Origin: JACMRP01 sp047302465
Lineage (GTDB): Bacteria > Bdellovibrionota > Bdellovibrionia > Bdellovibrionales > Bdellovibrionaceae
Assembly: GCF_047302465.1 (NCBI RefSeq)
Contig: NZ_CP178621.1
Coordinates: forward strand, 3,038,001-3,102,000
Length of the DNA stretch: 64,000 nt
Reading direction: 5' to 3'
Below, one piece after another: positions 17,788 through 26,100 of this stretch; within the stretch, counting starts at the first letter, position 1; the number at the start of each line of letters is the position of its first letter. The notes below the pieces were generated by a model. That model saw nothing but the letters and a program-made list of their open reading frames with translations, was not told where the DNA came from and did not search any database. A program made the translations under genes and the position numbers.

Positions 17788-18999
17788 CTACTTATAAAGC
17801 GCTTCTGGAGATTTAGACAAATCGCGAGTGATATTCTTTTGGTGAGCCTCAAGAGTACCGCCGCCGATTTCAAGCAGCTTTGCATCTCTCCATAGGCGTT
17901 CAACAACGTATTCACCCACATAACCGTAACCACCCAATACTTGGATCGCGCGGTCTGCAACGTTTTTACCCATTGTTGTAGCCACAAGCTTCACACCGTC
18001 AGAATCCAAACGGTTGCCTTCTTTAGTCAAATCCATACGACGAGCAGTTTCGTAAACGTAAGCACGAGCTGCTTTGTACTCTGCATAGCTGTCAGCAATG
18101 TAACGTTGCATTTGACCGAAGAAGTTCAAAGGTTTGCCGAAAGCTTCGCGCTCAGTCGCGTAGCGATTCATGATCTCGATAGATCTACGAGCAATACCCA
18201 AACTCATTGCAGCCAAAGTCAAACGCTCAAGCTCTAAGTTTTTCATCATGTGCAACATTGAATCGCCTTCTTGGCCGATCAAGTTCGCAACTGGAACTTC
18301 ACAATCTTGGAACACAAGTTCCGCCGTGTTTGAACCGCGCATACCAAGTTTGTCTTGGATTTTTTGACCGACTTCGAAACCTTTGAAAGATTTCTCAACC
18401 AAGAATGTAGAAATTAGAGAGCGACCGTTTTTCTCGCCCGTCTTTGCGTAAACCAAAGTTAGGTCGCAAGGAGTTTTATTTTCATCAATAGTACCGTTTG
18501 TGATCCACATCTTACGGCCGTTCAAGATGTACTTGTCACCTTTTTTAACGGCTGTACTTTGCATGCCCATAACGTCAGTACCGATTGCAGGCTCTGACAT
18601 CGACATAGAACCGATCCACTCGCCAGAGCAAAGTTTTGGCAAGTACTTCATACGCTGTTCATCGCTAGCGTTCATCGCGATGTTGTTCACGCACAACATA
18701 GAGTGCGCAAGATAAGCCAAAGTAAAACCTGGATCAGAAGCAGACATTTCTTCGTGCACAAGAACAGCCGCTGTTGCGTCCATACCCGCGCCACCAAATT
18801 GATCTGGAACCGTGATACCAAGAATACCCAACTCTCCAACTTTACGGAAAAGGTCCAAATTGAAGCGTTCTTTGCGGTCAAATTCATGGGCTTGAGGCTC
18901 AATCTCATCCTTAGTGAAGCCGGCGATTGTTTCGCGGAGCATTGAATGCTCAGGAGTGGGATTGTAAAGATCAAATTCTTTCCAGTTAAAATCAGACAT
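17788..18999 (-). CDS. Acyl-CoA dehydrogenase, isovaleryl-CoA dehydrogenase-like
   Basis: 403 residues from the ATG at 18999; a longer in-frame start at 19074 adds 25 residues unlike the family. The three-domain layout is complete: helical N-terminus, FAD-binding MSMSEPAIGTDVMGM and KMWITNGTI, and C-terminal IQVLGGYGYVGEY. The catalytic base is placed as in isovaleryl-CoA dehydrogenase: Glu in NLELERLTL is kept, while the position that carries Glu in medium-chain enzymes is replaced (IGGGTLEA). It should oxidise branched or short acyl-CoA and pass electrons to ETF. It precedes the TrmH-like gene. Confidence 0.9.
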   Translation of the reverse strand: MSDFNWKEFDLYNPTPEHSMLRETIAGFTKDEIEPQAHEFDRKERFNLDLFRKVGELGILGITVPDQFGGAGMDATAAVLVHEEMSASDPGFTLAYLAHSMLCVNNIAMNASDEQRMKYLPKLCSGEWIGSMSMSEPAIGTDVMGMQSTAVKKGDKYILNGRKMWITNGTIDENKTPCDLTLVYAKTGEKNGRSLISTFLVEKSFKGFEVGQKIQDKLGMRGSNTAELVFQDCEVPVANLIGQEGDSMLHMMKNLELERLTLAAMSLGIARRSIEIMNRYATEREAFGKPLNFFGQMQRYIADSYAEYKAARAYVYETARRMDLTKEGNRLDSDGVKLVATTMGKNVADRAIQVLGGYGYVGEYVVERLWRDAKLLEIGGGTLEAHQKNITRDLSKSPEALYK

Positions 19000-19108
19000 T
19001 TGTGACCATCCTATTACGGTTTTGTAATCATCTTTTTTGCGAGTTATTCCCTTATAACGCAAGTTTAAAGCCATTTCGCTGCGATAAGTTATGCGCTATA
19101 GCTATCTA

Positions 19109-20224
19109 ATGCTTGTAGCAGTCATAGGTGTCGGTACAGAGCTGACCAGTGGTCAGATTATAAATAGAAATTCGGCCTGGATCTCTAAAAATCTCAAAGA
19201 TCTAGGAGTTCCTACCAGTTGCCATTTAGTCGTCCCTGACGATCGGGCGCTGATTTTAGACGCCCTCCGCTTTTGCGCTGAGCGCTCTGATACTTTGTTT
19301 GTCACAGGTGGGCTTGGCCCCACAACCGATGATTTTACTCGGGAATTGATCTCGGAATGGTCGCAGTTGCCTTTGGAGTTTGATCAGGCCTCTTGGGATC
19401 ACGTGAATCACCGCTTAAGTTCTCGCGGAATTCAAGTGCGCGAATCCCAACGCCAACAATGTCTTTTCCCAAAAGGCGCCAAGGTTTTGACGAACCCCGA
19501 GGGCACCGCCAACGCCTTTCAAATGAGGGTGTTTAACAAAGACGTCTTTGTCCTGCCAGGGCCACCGAGTGAAATCGCCGCCGTTTGGAAAGGCGAGATC
19601 TCGGACTTTCTTCGCGATAAAACGAAGGACATTGATCAGTACATCACTTATTCCTGGGACACCATGGGGCTTGGCGAATCCGATGTCGCGCATATTGCCG
19701 AGAATGCTTTAGCTGGTATCGAGATCGAAAAAGGTTATCGAGTTCATCTTCCCTATGTCGAAGTGAAGATCAGCTTCCTTGCATCTGAAAAAGAAAAGTT
19801 AGCGCCTGCGATCTCTCGTTTAAATGAAGCTTTGAAACACATCACGATCACTCGCGATGGTGATGATGTGCCGACACTCATCGCCAACAAACTGACTGGC
19901 GTGCCGAAGCTGCATATCGTGGACACGCTGTCTGGCCAAGTCTTGCTAAATCGCTTAGTGCCAGCACTGCGCAGTTTTATGAGTGAAAAAGCCTGGAGTT
20001 TTTCAAGCACCAATAATTTCCACGCAGATCCGCAGAGTGTGAAGTTAGTTTTGAAAGCTTGGGATGCAACCAGTGCAATTGCCGAGATTCACTACAAAGG
20101 TGGAAGCTTCAAAACGATTTTCGAAGCTCCGTTTATGATTTCAAAAATGACTGAAAGAAAAGCTCTCTATTTTGCAGAACGCGCAATGATTTTCTGGCTG
20201 CAAAAACTCGAGGATATGATTTAG
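19109..20224 (+). CDS. CinA-like protein (MoaB/Mog-type domain)
   Basis: 371 residues from the ATG at 19109, where the family alignment begins (VAVIGVGTELTSGQI); an ATG at 19091 adds six residues and neither has a clear ribosome site. Residues 1-170 match the CinA N-terminal molybdopterin-binding-like domain: VTGGLGPTTDD and the PGPPSEI motif. The C-terminal part is divergent from the nicotinamide-nucleotide amidase domain and lacks its usual signature, so that activity is doubtful. The stop codon abuts the stop of the convergent barrel gene. Confidence 0.82.
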   Translation: MLVAVIGVGTELTSGQIINRNSAWISKNLKDLGVPTSCHLVVPDDRALILDALRFCAERSDTLFVTGGLGPTTDDFTRELISEWSQLPLEFDQASWDHVNHRLSSRGIQVRESQRQQCLFPKGAKVLTNPEGTANAFQMRVFNKDVFVLPGPPSEIAAVWKGEISDFLRDKTKDIDQYITYSWDTMGLGESDVAHIAENALAGIEIEKGYRVHLPYVEVKISFLASEKEKLAPAISRLNEALKHITITRDGDDVPTLIANKLTGVPKLHIVDTLSGQVLLNRLVPALRSFMSEKAWSFSSTNNFHADPQSVKLVLKAWDATSAIAEIHYKGGSFKTIFEAPFMISKMTERKALYFAERAMIFWLQKLEDMI

Positions 20225-20992
20225 TTAGAAATACAGAAGAAAGCCAACGTCAAATCCACCAGTGGTTGCTGTGTAGTCACCAACGTTCGCCCCGGAAGCT
20301 GTCGCGCTTGAACTACTACTAGAGATAGAAACGTCTACTGCAAAAATCTCTTCTAGCGGGAACCATTTCAAGCCAAATGCAAAGGCTCCAATGCCGCCAA
20401 TAAGACGAGTCTTAGAACCCGAGATATCAATATTTTCATTGGTGGAACCTGCCGCAAAACCAACGTAAGGAATGAGGTTATTGCCAGGTGCGTTTTCAAT
20501 AAAATTGACCATGCCGCCAACTACGAAACTGCCAAATGCATCGCTATCAGAAGTATCATTGTCAGTCACAACGGAACTTCCCGCGCCCACGCCTAACTCG
20601 AAATGCCCCCAGTTATAATAATAACTAAACTGCAACGTTCCTCGAGATATATCACTCGAGCTCGTAGTACCAAGAACCGGAGTGAAGTCAGATTTCACAC
20701 TTGAAGTTTTGTATTGCCAAGACATTGCATGCTGACGCTTTCGCAAAGAAGGAGGCGCCTCTTCAATCGGTTTTATCACCACAATCGGCGCTGGCGTCGC
20801 AGCCGGTGCTGCAACCGGTACTGGCGCAGGAGGCGGAACCGGAGTTGGAACTGGTGTCGGAGCTGGAGTTGCTACTGGCGCTGGTGTCGCAGCTTCAACC
20901 GGAGTTGCTGCTGCAGGGGCTGCGCTGCCCTCTTGTGCAGAGCTTGTTGTTAGAAATAAAAATACAGCGACAAAAAACAAAACACTTTTCAT
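20225..20992 (-). CDS. Outer-membrane beta-barrel protein with Pro/Ala-rich linker
   Basis: 255 residues. A signal peptide (ending SSA) is followed by a linker of about 50 residues made mostly of Ala, Pro, Val and Thr. The last 165 residues show alternating hydrophobic beta strands with Gly-rich turns and end FDVGFLLYF, the terminal aromatic signature read by the BAM complex. It is probably a small eight-stranded barrel in the outer membrane, with the linker spanning periplasm or peptidoglycan. Ligand unknown. Confidence 0.82.
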   Translation of the reverse strand: MKSVLFFVAVFLFLTTSSAQEGSAAPAAATPVEAATPAPVATPAPTPVPTPVPPPAPVPVAAPAATPAPIVVIKPIEEAPPSLRKRQHAMSWQYKTSSVKSDFTPVLGTTSSSDISRGTLQFSYYYNWGHFELGVGAGSSVVTDNDTSDSDAFGSFVVGGMVNFIENAPGNNLIPYVGFAAGSTNENIDISGSKTRLIGGIGAFAFGLKWFPLEEIFAVDVSISSSSSSATASGANVGDYTATTGGFDVGFLLYF

Positions 20993-21077
20993 GGGTCCAC
21001 CCTCTATAAATATGTTCCTGATTATAGAAAGGGTGCTTCCAAAAAACTATGAAAATGGCAAGGTCTGGACGATAGAC

Positions 21078-22319
21078 CTAGAGCCCCTGCAGTTGTGCGT
21101 TCGTAACATTGGTATCGTAATAGTGAATACGCCGAATATAGCGATTACGAATATTACCGTCAGGTTGCGAACCCAGATACCCATAGGCTGGCGCGGGCAA
21201 AGTGCCAGAGGTATCTGACCCCACGGCCGCACGATTGATGGACGAAGTAAAACTGTTGGCTTTGTAGGTGATCGCTTGGCGATTGATCACTCCGGCTGCA
21301 CTCAGTGTCGCAGAAGGAGCGAACACTGCAGAGCTCGCTGTCGTCACACCACTTCGCACGGTTGTATTACTATCAGAAATTTCAATCGAGTTCTGCGCAA
21401 AGGTGCCAGCAACATTCGTGTTAAAAAGACCAAAGACTCTGTAAGTGGTGGCGGCTTCAACTCCGATGTTTTTGTATTCCGCAAATAGAGTTCCGTTCGT
21501 TGCATTAAACCAGGTCATCGTATTGAAAGTTGCTGAATCCGCAGAACGAGTTACCGCTACTGTTGTAGTCGGAATATAACTTGTAGCTAAAGAGCCCGCC
21601 TCATATTGTGCGCCCCAAATATAGATCGAGCCCATGTCCCCGCCACTCTGATAAAGAGCGACCACAGCCCGCATAGGATTCGAGTTTGTTTTAGTGCCCG
21701 TGACTGTGTACCTCTGCCAACTCGTTGTTATTAACATGTCTAACTGACCAAACCAGGTGTAAGCACCGCCGGCTTCTTGAAGGTATAACGTCGCATGCCC
21801 TGAAGTATCACCCTTTGCATAGATGCTAAAAGTGTACGGAGTGCCTATGCTCGTTGTTGGAACAGGCGCTATCAACCAAGCATCGCCTGTTGCTGTGATT
21901 TTTTCAGCGGTCGTTGCGCCATCCGGAGCTACCGCAACATTGTGATTCACTGCCATCGCGGTGGTATTAGCATCCCAGCACGTTGTTTTGTCGATATTCT
22001 CACTGCAAGAAATCATATTCGTTGCACTGGCCTCCATCAAAAGGCCTTCAGGTTGCAGCGTAGTCGGATCATAACTAAAACGAGGAGTATTAATCGCAGC
22101 CGTTTGTATCAATCCCGAAGAGTTAATATAAGTCGCTGTCGAAGCACGTGTAAATGTTAACTGCGATGGTAACGATGTAAGCGCCGTAAAATCCCAATTC
22201 AGCGTGGGAGCTTTAGCTCGCAAAAAAGCAAATGGAATAACGTGCGAATAGCTGGTCCTCGCAACCACAGAGAAGAGAATTAAAACTGTCAACGTACCCA
22301 ATTTTTTTTTGTTAATCAC
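21078..22319 (-). CDS. Secreted protein with phage fibre/lectin-like architecture (copy B)
   Basis: 413 residues. After a signal peptide the mature N-terminus reads HVIPFAFLRAKAPTLNW. The body has the motifs LTFTRASTATY, NTPRFSYDPTTLQPEGLLME and SATNM, a carbohydrate-binding-like beta-sandwich (APDGATTAEKI, FSIYAKGDTSG, YIWGAQYEAGSLATSYIP), then a LamG-like end with RYIRRIHYYD and NAQLQGL. This series is common in tail-fibre or structural proteins of phages, but here it carries a signal peptide and has no phage neighbours. I infer a cell-surface carbohydrate-binding protein. The upstream copy is a close paralogue. The start is a GTG. Confidence 0.8.
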   Translation of the reverse strand: MINKKKLGTLTVLILFSVVARTSYSHVIPFAFLRAKAPTLNWDFTALTSLPSQLTFTRASTATYINSSGLIQTAAINTPRFSYDPTTLQPEGLLMEASATNMISCSENIDKTTCWDANTTAMAVNHNVAVAPDGATTAEKITATGDAWLIAPVPTTSIGTPYTFSIYAKGDTSGHATLYLQEAGGAYTWFGQLDMLITTSWQRYTVTGTKTNSNPMRAVVALYQSGGDMGSIYIWGAQYEAGSLATSYIPTTTVAVTRSADSATFNTMTWFNATNGTLFAEYKNIGVEAATTYRVFGLFNTNVAGTFAQNSIEISDSNTTVRSGVTTASSAVFAPSATLSAAGVINRQAITYKANSFTSSINRAAVGSDTSGTLPAPAYGYLGSQPDGNIRNRYIRRIHYYDTNVTNAQLQGL

Positions 22320-22349
22320 AAATTCAGGCTAGCTGACAAAACACCGACC

Positions 22350-22382
22350 CACAAATTGCGAACACTCATTTGTACCAAAACC
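22350..22382 (-). promoter_or_regulatory. Conserved upstream block of lectin-like copy B
   Basis: About 33 nt here match a block upstream of copy A (23724-23756): CACAAATT, then GAAC, then a shared GTACCAAAAC. Conservation outside the coding region suggests a shared promoter or regulator site duplicated along with the gene. Confidence 0.5.
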
Positions 22383-22448
22383 AAACTAAAGAAATATATC
22401 TACGAGAGTCGCTCCCACAAAGAGTTTGGCACCAGTACCTGAAAAACT

Positions 22449-23693
22449 TTAAAGACCGACTAACTGTGAATTTGTAATTTGATTGTTGAAGTACTGAATC
22501 CGCCGAATATAGCGGGAGCGCATGTTCCCATCGGGTTGCGAACCGATGTAACCATAAGCAGGCGCCGGAAGAGTTCCCGAATTGTCATTGCTAACAGCTC
22601 CCCGATTAATAGAAATATAAAAGTTATTTGCTTTGTAAGACATGGCCTGACGATTAATCGTCCCTGCTGCATTCACACTTCCTGAGGGACTAAAGACTCC
22701 TGACGAGGCCGTTGTTACGCCAGTTCCGATGTTTGTGCCCGAGTCGGCAATCTGAATGGCATTCTGAGCAAACGTACCAGCCACGTTCGTATTGAAAAGT
22801 CCAAACACTCGATACGTCGATGCATTCTCAGACATAATATTCGTATATTCGGCAAACAAAGTTCCTTCGGTCGCATTGAACCAAGACATTGTATTAAATG
22901 TCAGAGTCTCTGCAGCCCTAGTTACCGTCGAAGTGCTCGGCACCGGGATATAACTTGTTGGCACTGTTCCCAGCTCAACTTGCGCACCCCAAGCATAGAC
23001 TTGCGACAAGTGCCCGGCACCCATATAAATCAAGAAACGCATGGGATTGGTATTCGTCTTTGTGCCCGTGATATAAAATCTTTTCCAGCTGGTCGTCACG
23101 TTCACATTAGACTGACTCCAAATCGTATAAGCACCGGCGGCCTCTTGAATGGACATACGGACGGTCCCAGCCGTTGACGGAGCTTTCAAATAGATACTAA
23201 AAACATAAGCCGTATTCTGCGACGTCGTCGGCAAATCTGCATAAGTCCAAGAATCGCCAGCTTGGTTCAAACGATCCGCCGTCGTAGTCCCGTCAGGAGC
23301 CGTCGTCACATTATGTGTGACTGTCATCGGAGTGCCACCCTCGGTGTTCCAACAAGAACTCAAATCAAAGTCTTCGCTGCAGAGGTTTATGTTGGTCGCC
23401 GCAGGCTCCATCAGAAGGCCCTGAGGCTGCAATGTTGTCGGATCATAGTCAAAGCGTGGAGTATTGCTGGAGGCCGTCTGCAGAACCCCTGCAGAGTCGA
23501 AATACGTCGCTGTCGATGACCGTGTGAATGTCAGCTCTGACGGCAGCGCAGTCAGCGCTGTAAAATCCCAACCAAGTGTCGGTGGTTTCGCGCGATAAAA
23601 AGCAAACGGTAGAATATGAGATTGCACCGAGCTTTGACTCAGAAAGCACAAAAGAAAAGCCGCACGTCTGAAATAAGAAGTGTTTGCCCGCAT
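22449..23693 (-). CDS. Secreted protein with phage fibre/lectin-like architecture (copy A)
   Basis: 414 residues, aligned end to end with the downstream copy at 21078-22319 and differing throughout, so the duplication is not recent. After the signal peptide the mature protein opens HILPFAFYRAKPPTLGW. It then shows LTFTRSSTATYFDSAGVLQ, NTPRFDYDPTTLQPQGLLME, the carbohydrate-binding-like sandwich ending YAWGAQVELG and TSYIPVPS, and the LamG-like end (RYIRRIQYFN, NSQLVGL). Its most conserved zones are the PFAF N-terminus and the C-terminal sandwich; the middle sandwich varies more, as expected for a ligand-binding part. Confidence 0.8.
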   Translation of the reverse strand: MRANTSYFRRAAFLLCFLSQSSVQSHILPFAFYRAKPPTLGWDFTALTALPSELTFTRSSTATYFDSAGVLQTASSNTPRFDYDPTTLQPQGLLMEPAATNINLCSEDFDLSSCWNTEGGTPMTVTHNVTTAPDGTTTADRLNQAGDSWTYADLPTTSQNTAYVFSIYLKAPSTAGTVRMSIQEAAGAYTIWSQSNVNVTTSWKRFYITGTKTNTNPMRFLIYMGAGHLSQVYAWGAQVELGTVPTSYIPVPSTSTVTRAAETLTFNTMSWFNATEGTLFAEYTNIMSENASTYRVFGLFNTNVAGTFAQNAIQIADSGTNIGTGVTTASSGVFSPSGSVNAAGTINRQAMSYKANNFYISINRGAVSNDNSGTLPAPAYGYIGSQPDGNMRSRYIRRIQYFNNQITNSQLVGL

Positions 23694-23723
23694 GAACTCA
23701 GGTTATCTGAGTTCATTTTTTCT

Positions 23724-23756
23724 CACAAATTATGAACGGTCACTCGTACCAAAACA
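23724..23756 (-). promoter_or_regulatory. Conserved upstream block of lectin-like copy A
   Basis: Matches the block upstream of copy B at 22350-22382 (CACAAATT, GAAC and GTACCAAAAC in the same order and spacing). Confidence 0.5.
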
Positions 23757-23781
23757 GAACTTAGAATTAGTCTGTGTTTTC

Positions 23782-23823
23782 ATGGATCACCACGGACTCC
23801 CACTCTGATGGATCGTCACGGAC
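23782..23823. repeat. Imperfect 16-nt direct repeat
   Basis: ATGGATCACCACGGAC at 23782-23797 recurs as ATGGATCGTCACGGAC at 23808-23823 (14 of 16 identical, 26-nt period). It lies between the end of the secreted GGGG/HE protein gene and the promoter of lectin-like copy A; role unknown. Confidence 0.6.
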
Positions 23824-23841
23824 GAATGCTCGCGGAGCGCT

Positions 23842-24885
23842 TTACTTTGAAAGATCCAAATTTCCTAAGCGTCTTCCCTTAGCATTCACTACAGGGAAAT
23901 AAATGCGAGTGCCGACTTCAAAAAATTCGAAGCTTACAAATACATTCTGCAAGAAATCACTTTTGCCGCAGCCGAAATCATGTGGGGAGATCGAAAAGAC
24001 CGACCCTAGCTGCAAAGCATCCGTGACTCCAGAGTAAAACAATGAAGAGGCTTTTCTTGCATAGTCAAAACGCATTTCGTAAAAAAGTTCCTGAGAAGCA
24101 TTGTCTCTGTAACTGTACTCATCCGTCATCTGTTTAACATTGCAAAGAGCGGAGCGAGTGAATTTCTCTCCTAAAAGATCTTTCATAAGGATGCGATTGT
24201 CGCGCAAGGCTTCATCTGGGAAACGCTTATTGCGAATATCAAATGCCAATCCAGCTTTGATCTTAATATAACGATCGTCTTGATAGAGGCTTAATATGGA
24301 CTCAAGGAATGGAAATAGCCACTGCGGATCTTGTCTATTTTCAAAATAGGCTTGAGTGTATTGTTCGGCACGAATCACATCTTTGTATTCGACTCTTGGT
24401 CCACGCAACCACATGCTTTCATGCACGATCATAGCCGCCTGCTCAGTGGGGCTCAACGTATAGAACTCTGGCAAAAGCACCGTGCTGCGATCATCAGTGT
24501 TTGTCACTGCGAAGATCACCACTTGGTCTTTGGGAATTCCCAAAAGCTTTGAGTAGTCTTCAACAAGCTTCTTGCGCAGCTCTGGATCCAACGCATCCCC
24601 CGCAATACGGTAGTAACGTCTGACTGGAGATGCATCCAAGAAAATCATCAAGCCGTCTTTAGTATCGTTTGTCAGTGGCAGACTGATAATTTCACGGATC
24701 AAAAGATCCAAGCCTGGAATTGCCTCCGCCAGCTCCACCTCTTGTTGAACTTTGCCGTGGGCAGAATAATAAGTCAGGTAACGACCTTCGATGTGAATGC
24801 CGCCGCCGCCATTGCGAACTTCGCGCGCTGCTTGAGAGTTAAACCCAATCAGAACCAAAGTCACCAAAGACAATACAAATCGCAT
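23842..24885 (-). CDS. Secreted GGGG/HE-motif protein downstream of a TIGR02147 regulator
   Basis: 347 residues. A signal peptide (ending SQA) is followed at once by REVRNGGGGIHIEG. In the middle is AAMIVHESMWLRGPRVEY, a His-Glu pair in a helix, then Arg/Tyr-rich helices; the C-terminus is beta-rich with two cysteines. The same plan (signal peptide, V-x-x-GGGG, AAxxxHE) occurs in the protein at 34367-35374. The HE pair recalls half of a zinc-peptidase motif, but the second His is absent, so activity is uncertain. The ATG begins 1 nt after the regulator stop, within its GGAGAA ribosome site region. Confidence 0.75.
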   Translation of the reverse strand: MRFVLSLVTLVLIGFNSQAAREVRNGGGGIHIEGRYLTYYSAHGKVQQEVELAEAIPGLDLLIREIISLPLTNDTKDGLMIFLDASPVRRYYRIAGDALDPELRKKLVEDYSKLLGIPKDQVVIFAVTNTDDRSTVLLPEFYTLSPTEQAAMIVHESMWLRGPRVEYKDVIRAEQYTQAYFENRQDPQWLFPFLESILSLYQDDRYIKIKAGLAFDIRNKRFPDEALRDNRILMKDLLGEKFTRSALCNVKQMTDEYSYRDNASQELFYEMRFDYARKASSLFYSGVTDALQLGSVFSISPHDFGCGKSDFLQNVFVSFEFFEVGTRIYFPVVNAKGRRLGNLDLSK

Positions 24886-24886
24886 T

Positions 24887-25669
24887 TTAAGATTCTCCAG
24901 TTAGGGAAAACAAATTTAAAGACAGGCAGTACACAGAGTCTTTGCCAGGAATGCTTTCAAGCTCTTTGACCAAAGTTCTGCGGAACTCTTGCAAACGCAA
25001 TTTTGCATGATCTAGCTGTTCCTTGTTCATCGCAAACACCATCGAAGAGAAATCCCGCTCTTTCACGCTTTTCTCGTGCAAAGCTGCGTGAGCTTTTTCC
25101 AACATTTGCGTGTGGTAGTCGCGAATCGCCTTCGAAGGAATTTCGGTTGTTGTCGTCGAATCTGGCTCGGTGGGCGTCCAACGATGCCCATCGTGTGCAA
25201 TGTATCCAAGACGGGTCAGCACTTCGATGCTTGCAGCGACAGAAGACTCTTCAACTTTGAGTCTCTTTGCAAACGCAGTCACACTGTGCTCGAGTCTTTC
25301 AACATTCAGAAGCTCTAGAATCGCTAGATGATGCCAATCAGAAAGAAGACTTTCTTCCTCTTCGCCAAGAACGCTCGCTTCCATGAAGCGCGCTTTCAGA
25401 CGTTGACCAGCGGCGGCTCTCACAACAGCACTGCGTGAGTGTTCGCTTTCCACCATGTCGATAAATAGGTTTTTCTCCTCAGTTCCCAACTCTAAGCGGT
25501 CAGCGATCGAGCTTGCGCGTCGTTCGGAAAGTCCCACCTTGCCGTTAAGAATTTCACTGAGTCGTGAAGAAGCCACGCCTAAATCCCGCGAGAAGGCTCG
25601 CATAGAGTAGGAGCGGTTTTTCATTTGTCTTTTTTGTAATTCGTTTTTCAAAAACCGTCGGTAATCCAT
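24887..25669 (-). CDS. TIGR02147-family (DUF4423) transcriptional regulator
   Basis: 260 residues. The N-terminal region (YSMRAFSRDLGVASSRLSEILNGKVGLSERRA) is a helix-turn-helix of the type found in TIGR02147 proteins. The central WHHLAILELLNV and the C-terminal RDYHTQMLEKAHAAL with FSSMVFAMNKEQLDHAK are characteristic of the family, which is frequent in Bdellovibrio and Fibrobacter. It is transcriptionally and probably translationally coupled to the secreted GGGG/HE protein gene that follows after 1 nt. Its likely job is to control that gene or its own operon. Confidence 0.9.
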   Translation of the reverse strand: MDYRRFLKNELQKRQMKNRSYSMRAFSRDLGVASSRLSEILNGKVGLSERRASSIADRLELGTEEKNLFIDMVESEHSRSAVVRAAAGQRLKARFMEASVLGEEEESLLSDWHHLAILELLNVERLEHSVTAFAKRLKVEESSVAASIEVLTRLGYIAHDGHRWTPTEPDSTTTTEIPSKAIRDYHTQMLEKAHAALHEKSVKERDFSSMVFAMNKEQLDHAKLRLQEFRRTLVKELESIPGKDSVYCLSLNLFSLTGES

Positions 25670-25816
25670 CCAACACCCGTCATTCCGTGTGGTCTGACCT
25701 CACCGTACTTTTCAAGACGTGTCACGATCTTTACCAAAAATTATTCGGAAATGCGCTCCGTGGAAATCCGCGAAAAAAAACTTAGAATATTCGCTCCAGC
25801 CATGGCTAAGTGCTTC

Positions 25817-26074
25817 CTAGAAGCATCTACATGTCACCGTTTCATCTTCGTAGATGATACTCACCTGGCGACAAACACCGGTTTTTCCTCTCTGAGGATC
25901 TTTGATGCAAACACTATCAATAGCACGACCAAAACAGTCCGCATCACTGAATCGGCCACAAGTAAGAGCACTCACAAAAGGTTGCTCAATATTTACGCTT
26001 AATAAATAATTTCCTGTGTTTCCAGCAAAACTAATGAGTGGAGAAAACAACACAACCAGAAAAAGCTTTTTCAT
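25817..26074 (-). CDS. Small exported cysteine-rich protein
   Basis: 85 residues from the ATG at 26074, which follows GGGGAGG. A signal peptide ends ISFAG. The mature part of about 67 residues has six cysteines, ending TCRCF, consistent with three disulfides in an exported small protein. No family is recognised. Confidence 0.72.
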   Translation of the reverse strand: MKKLFLVVLFSPLISFAGNTGNYLLSVNIEQPFVSALTCGRFSDADCFGRAIDSVCIKDPQRGKTGVCRQVSIIYEDETVTCRCF

Positions 26075-26100
26075 AAAAGCCTCCCCAAAGTGCCTGCGAA

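Noticed and set aside
21078..23693. Prophage remnant
   Set aside because: The lectin-like proteins resemble phage fibres but have signal peptides, are tandem paralogues, and no integrase, terminase, capsid or lysis gene is near.
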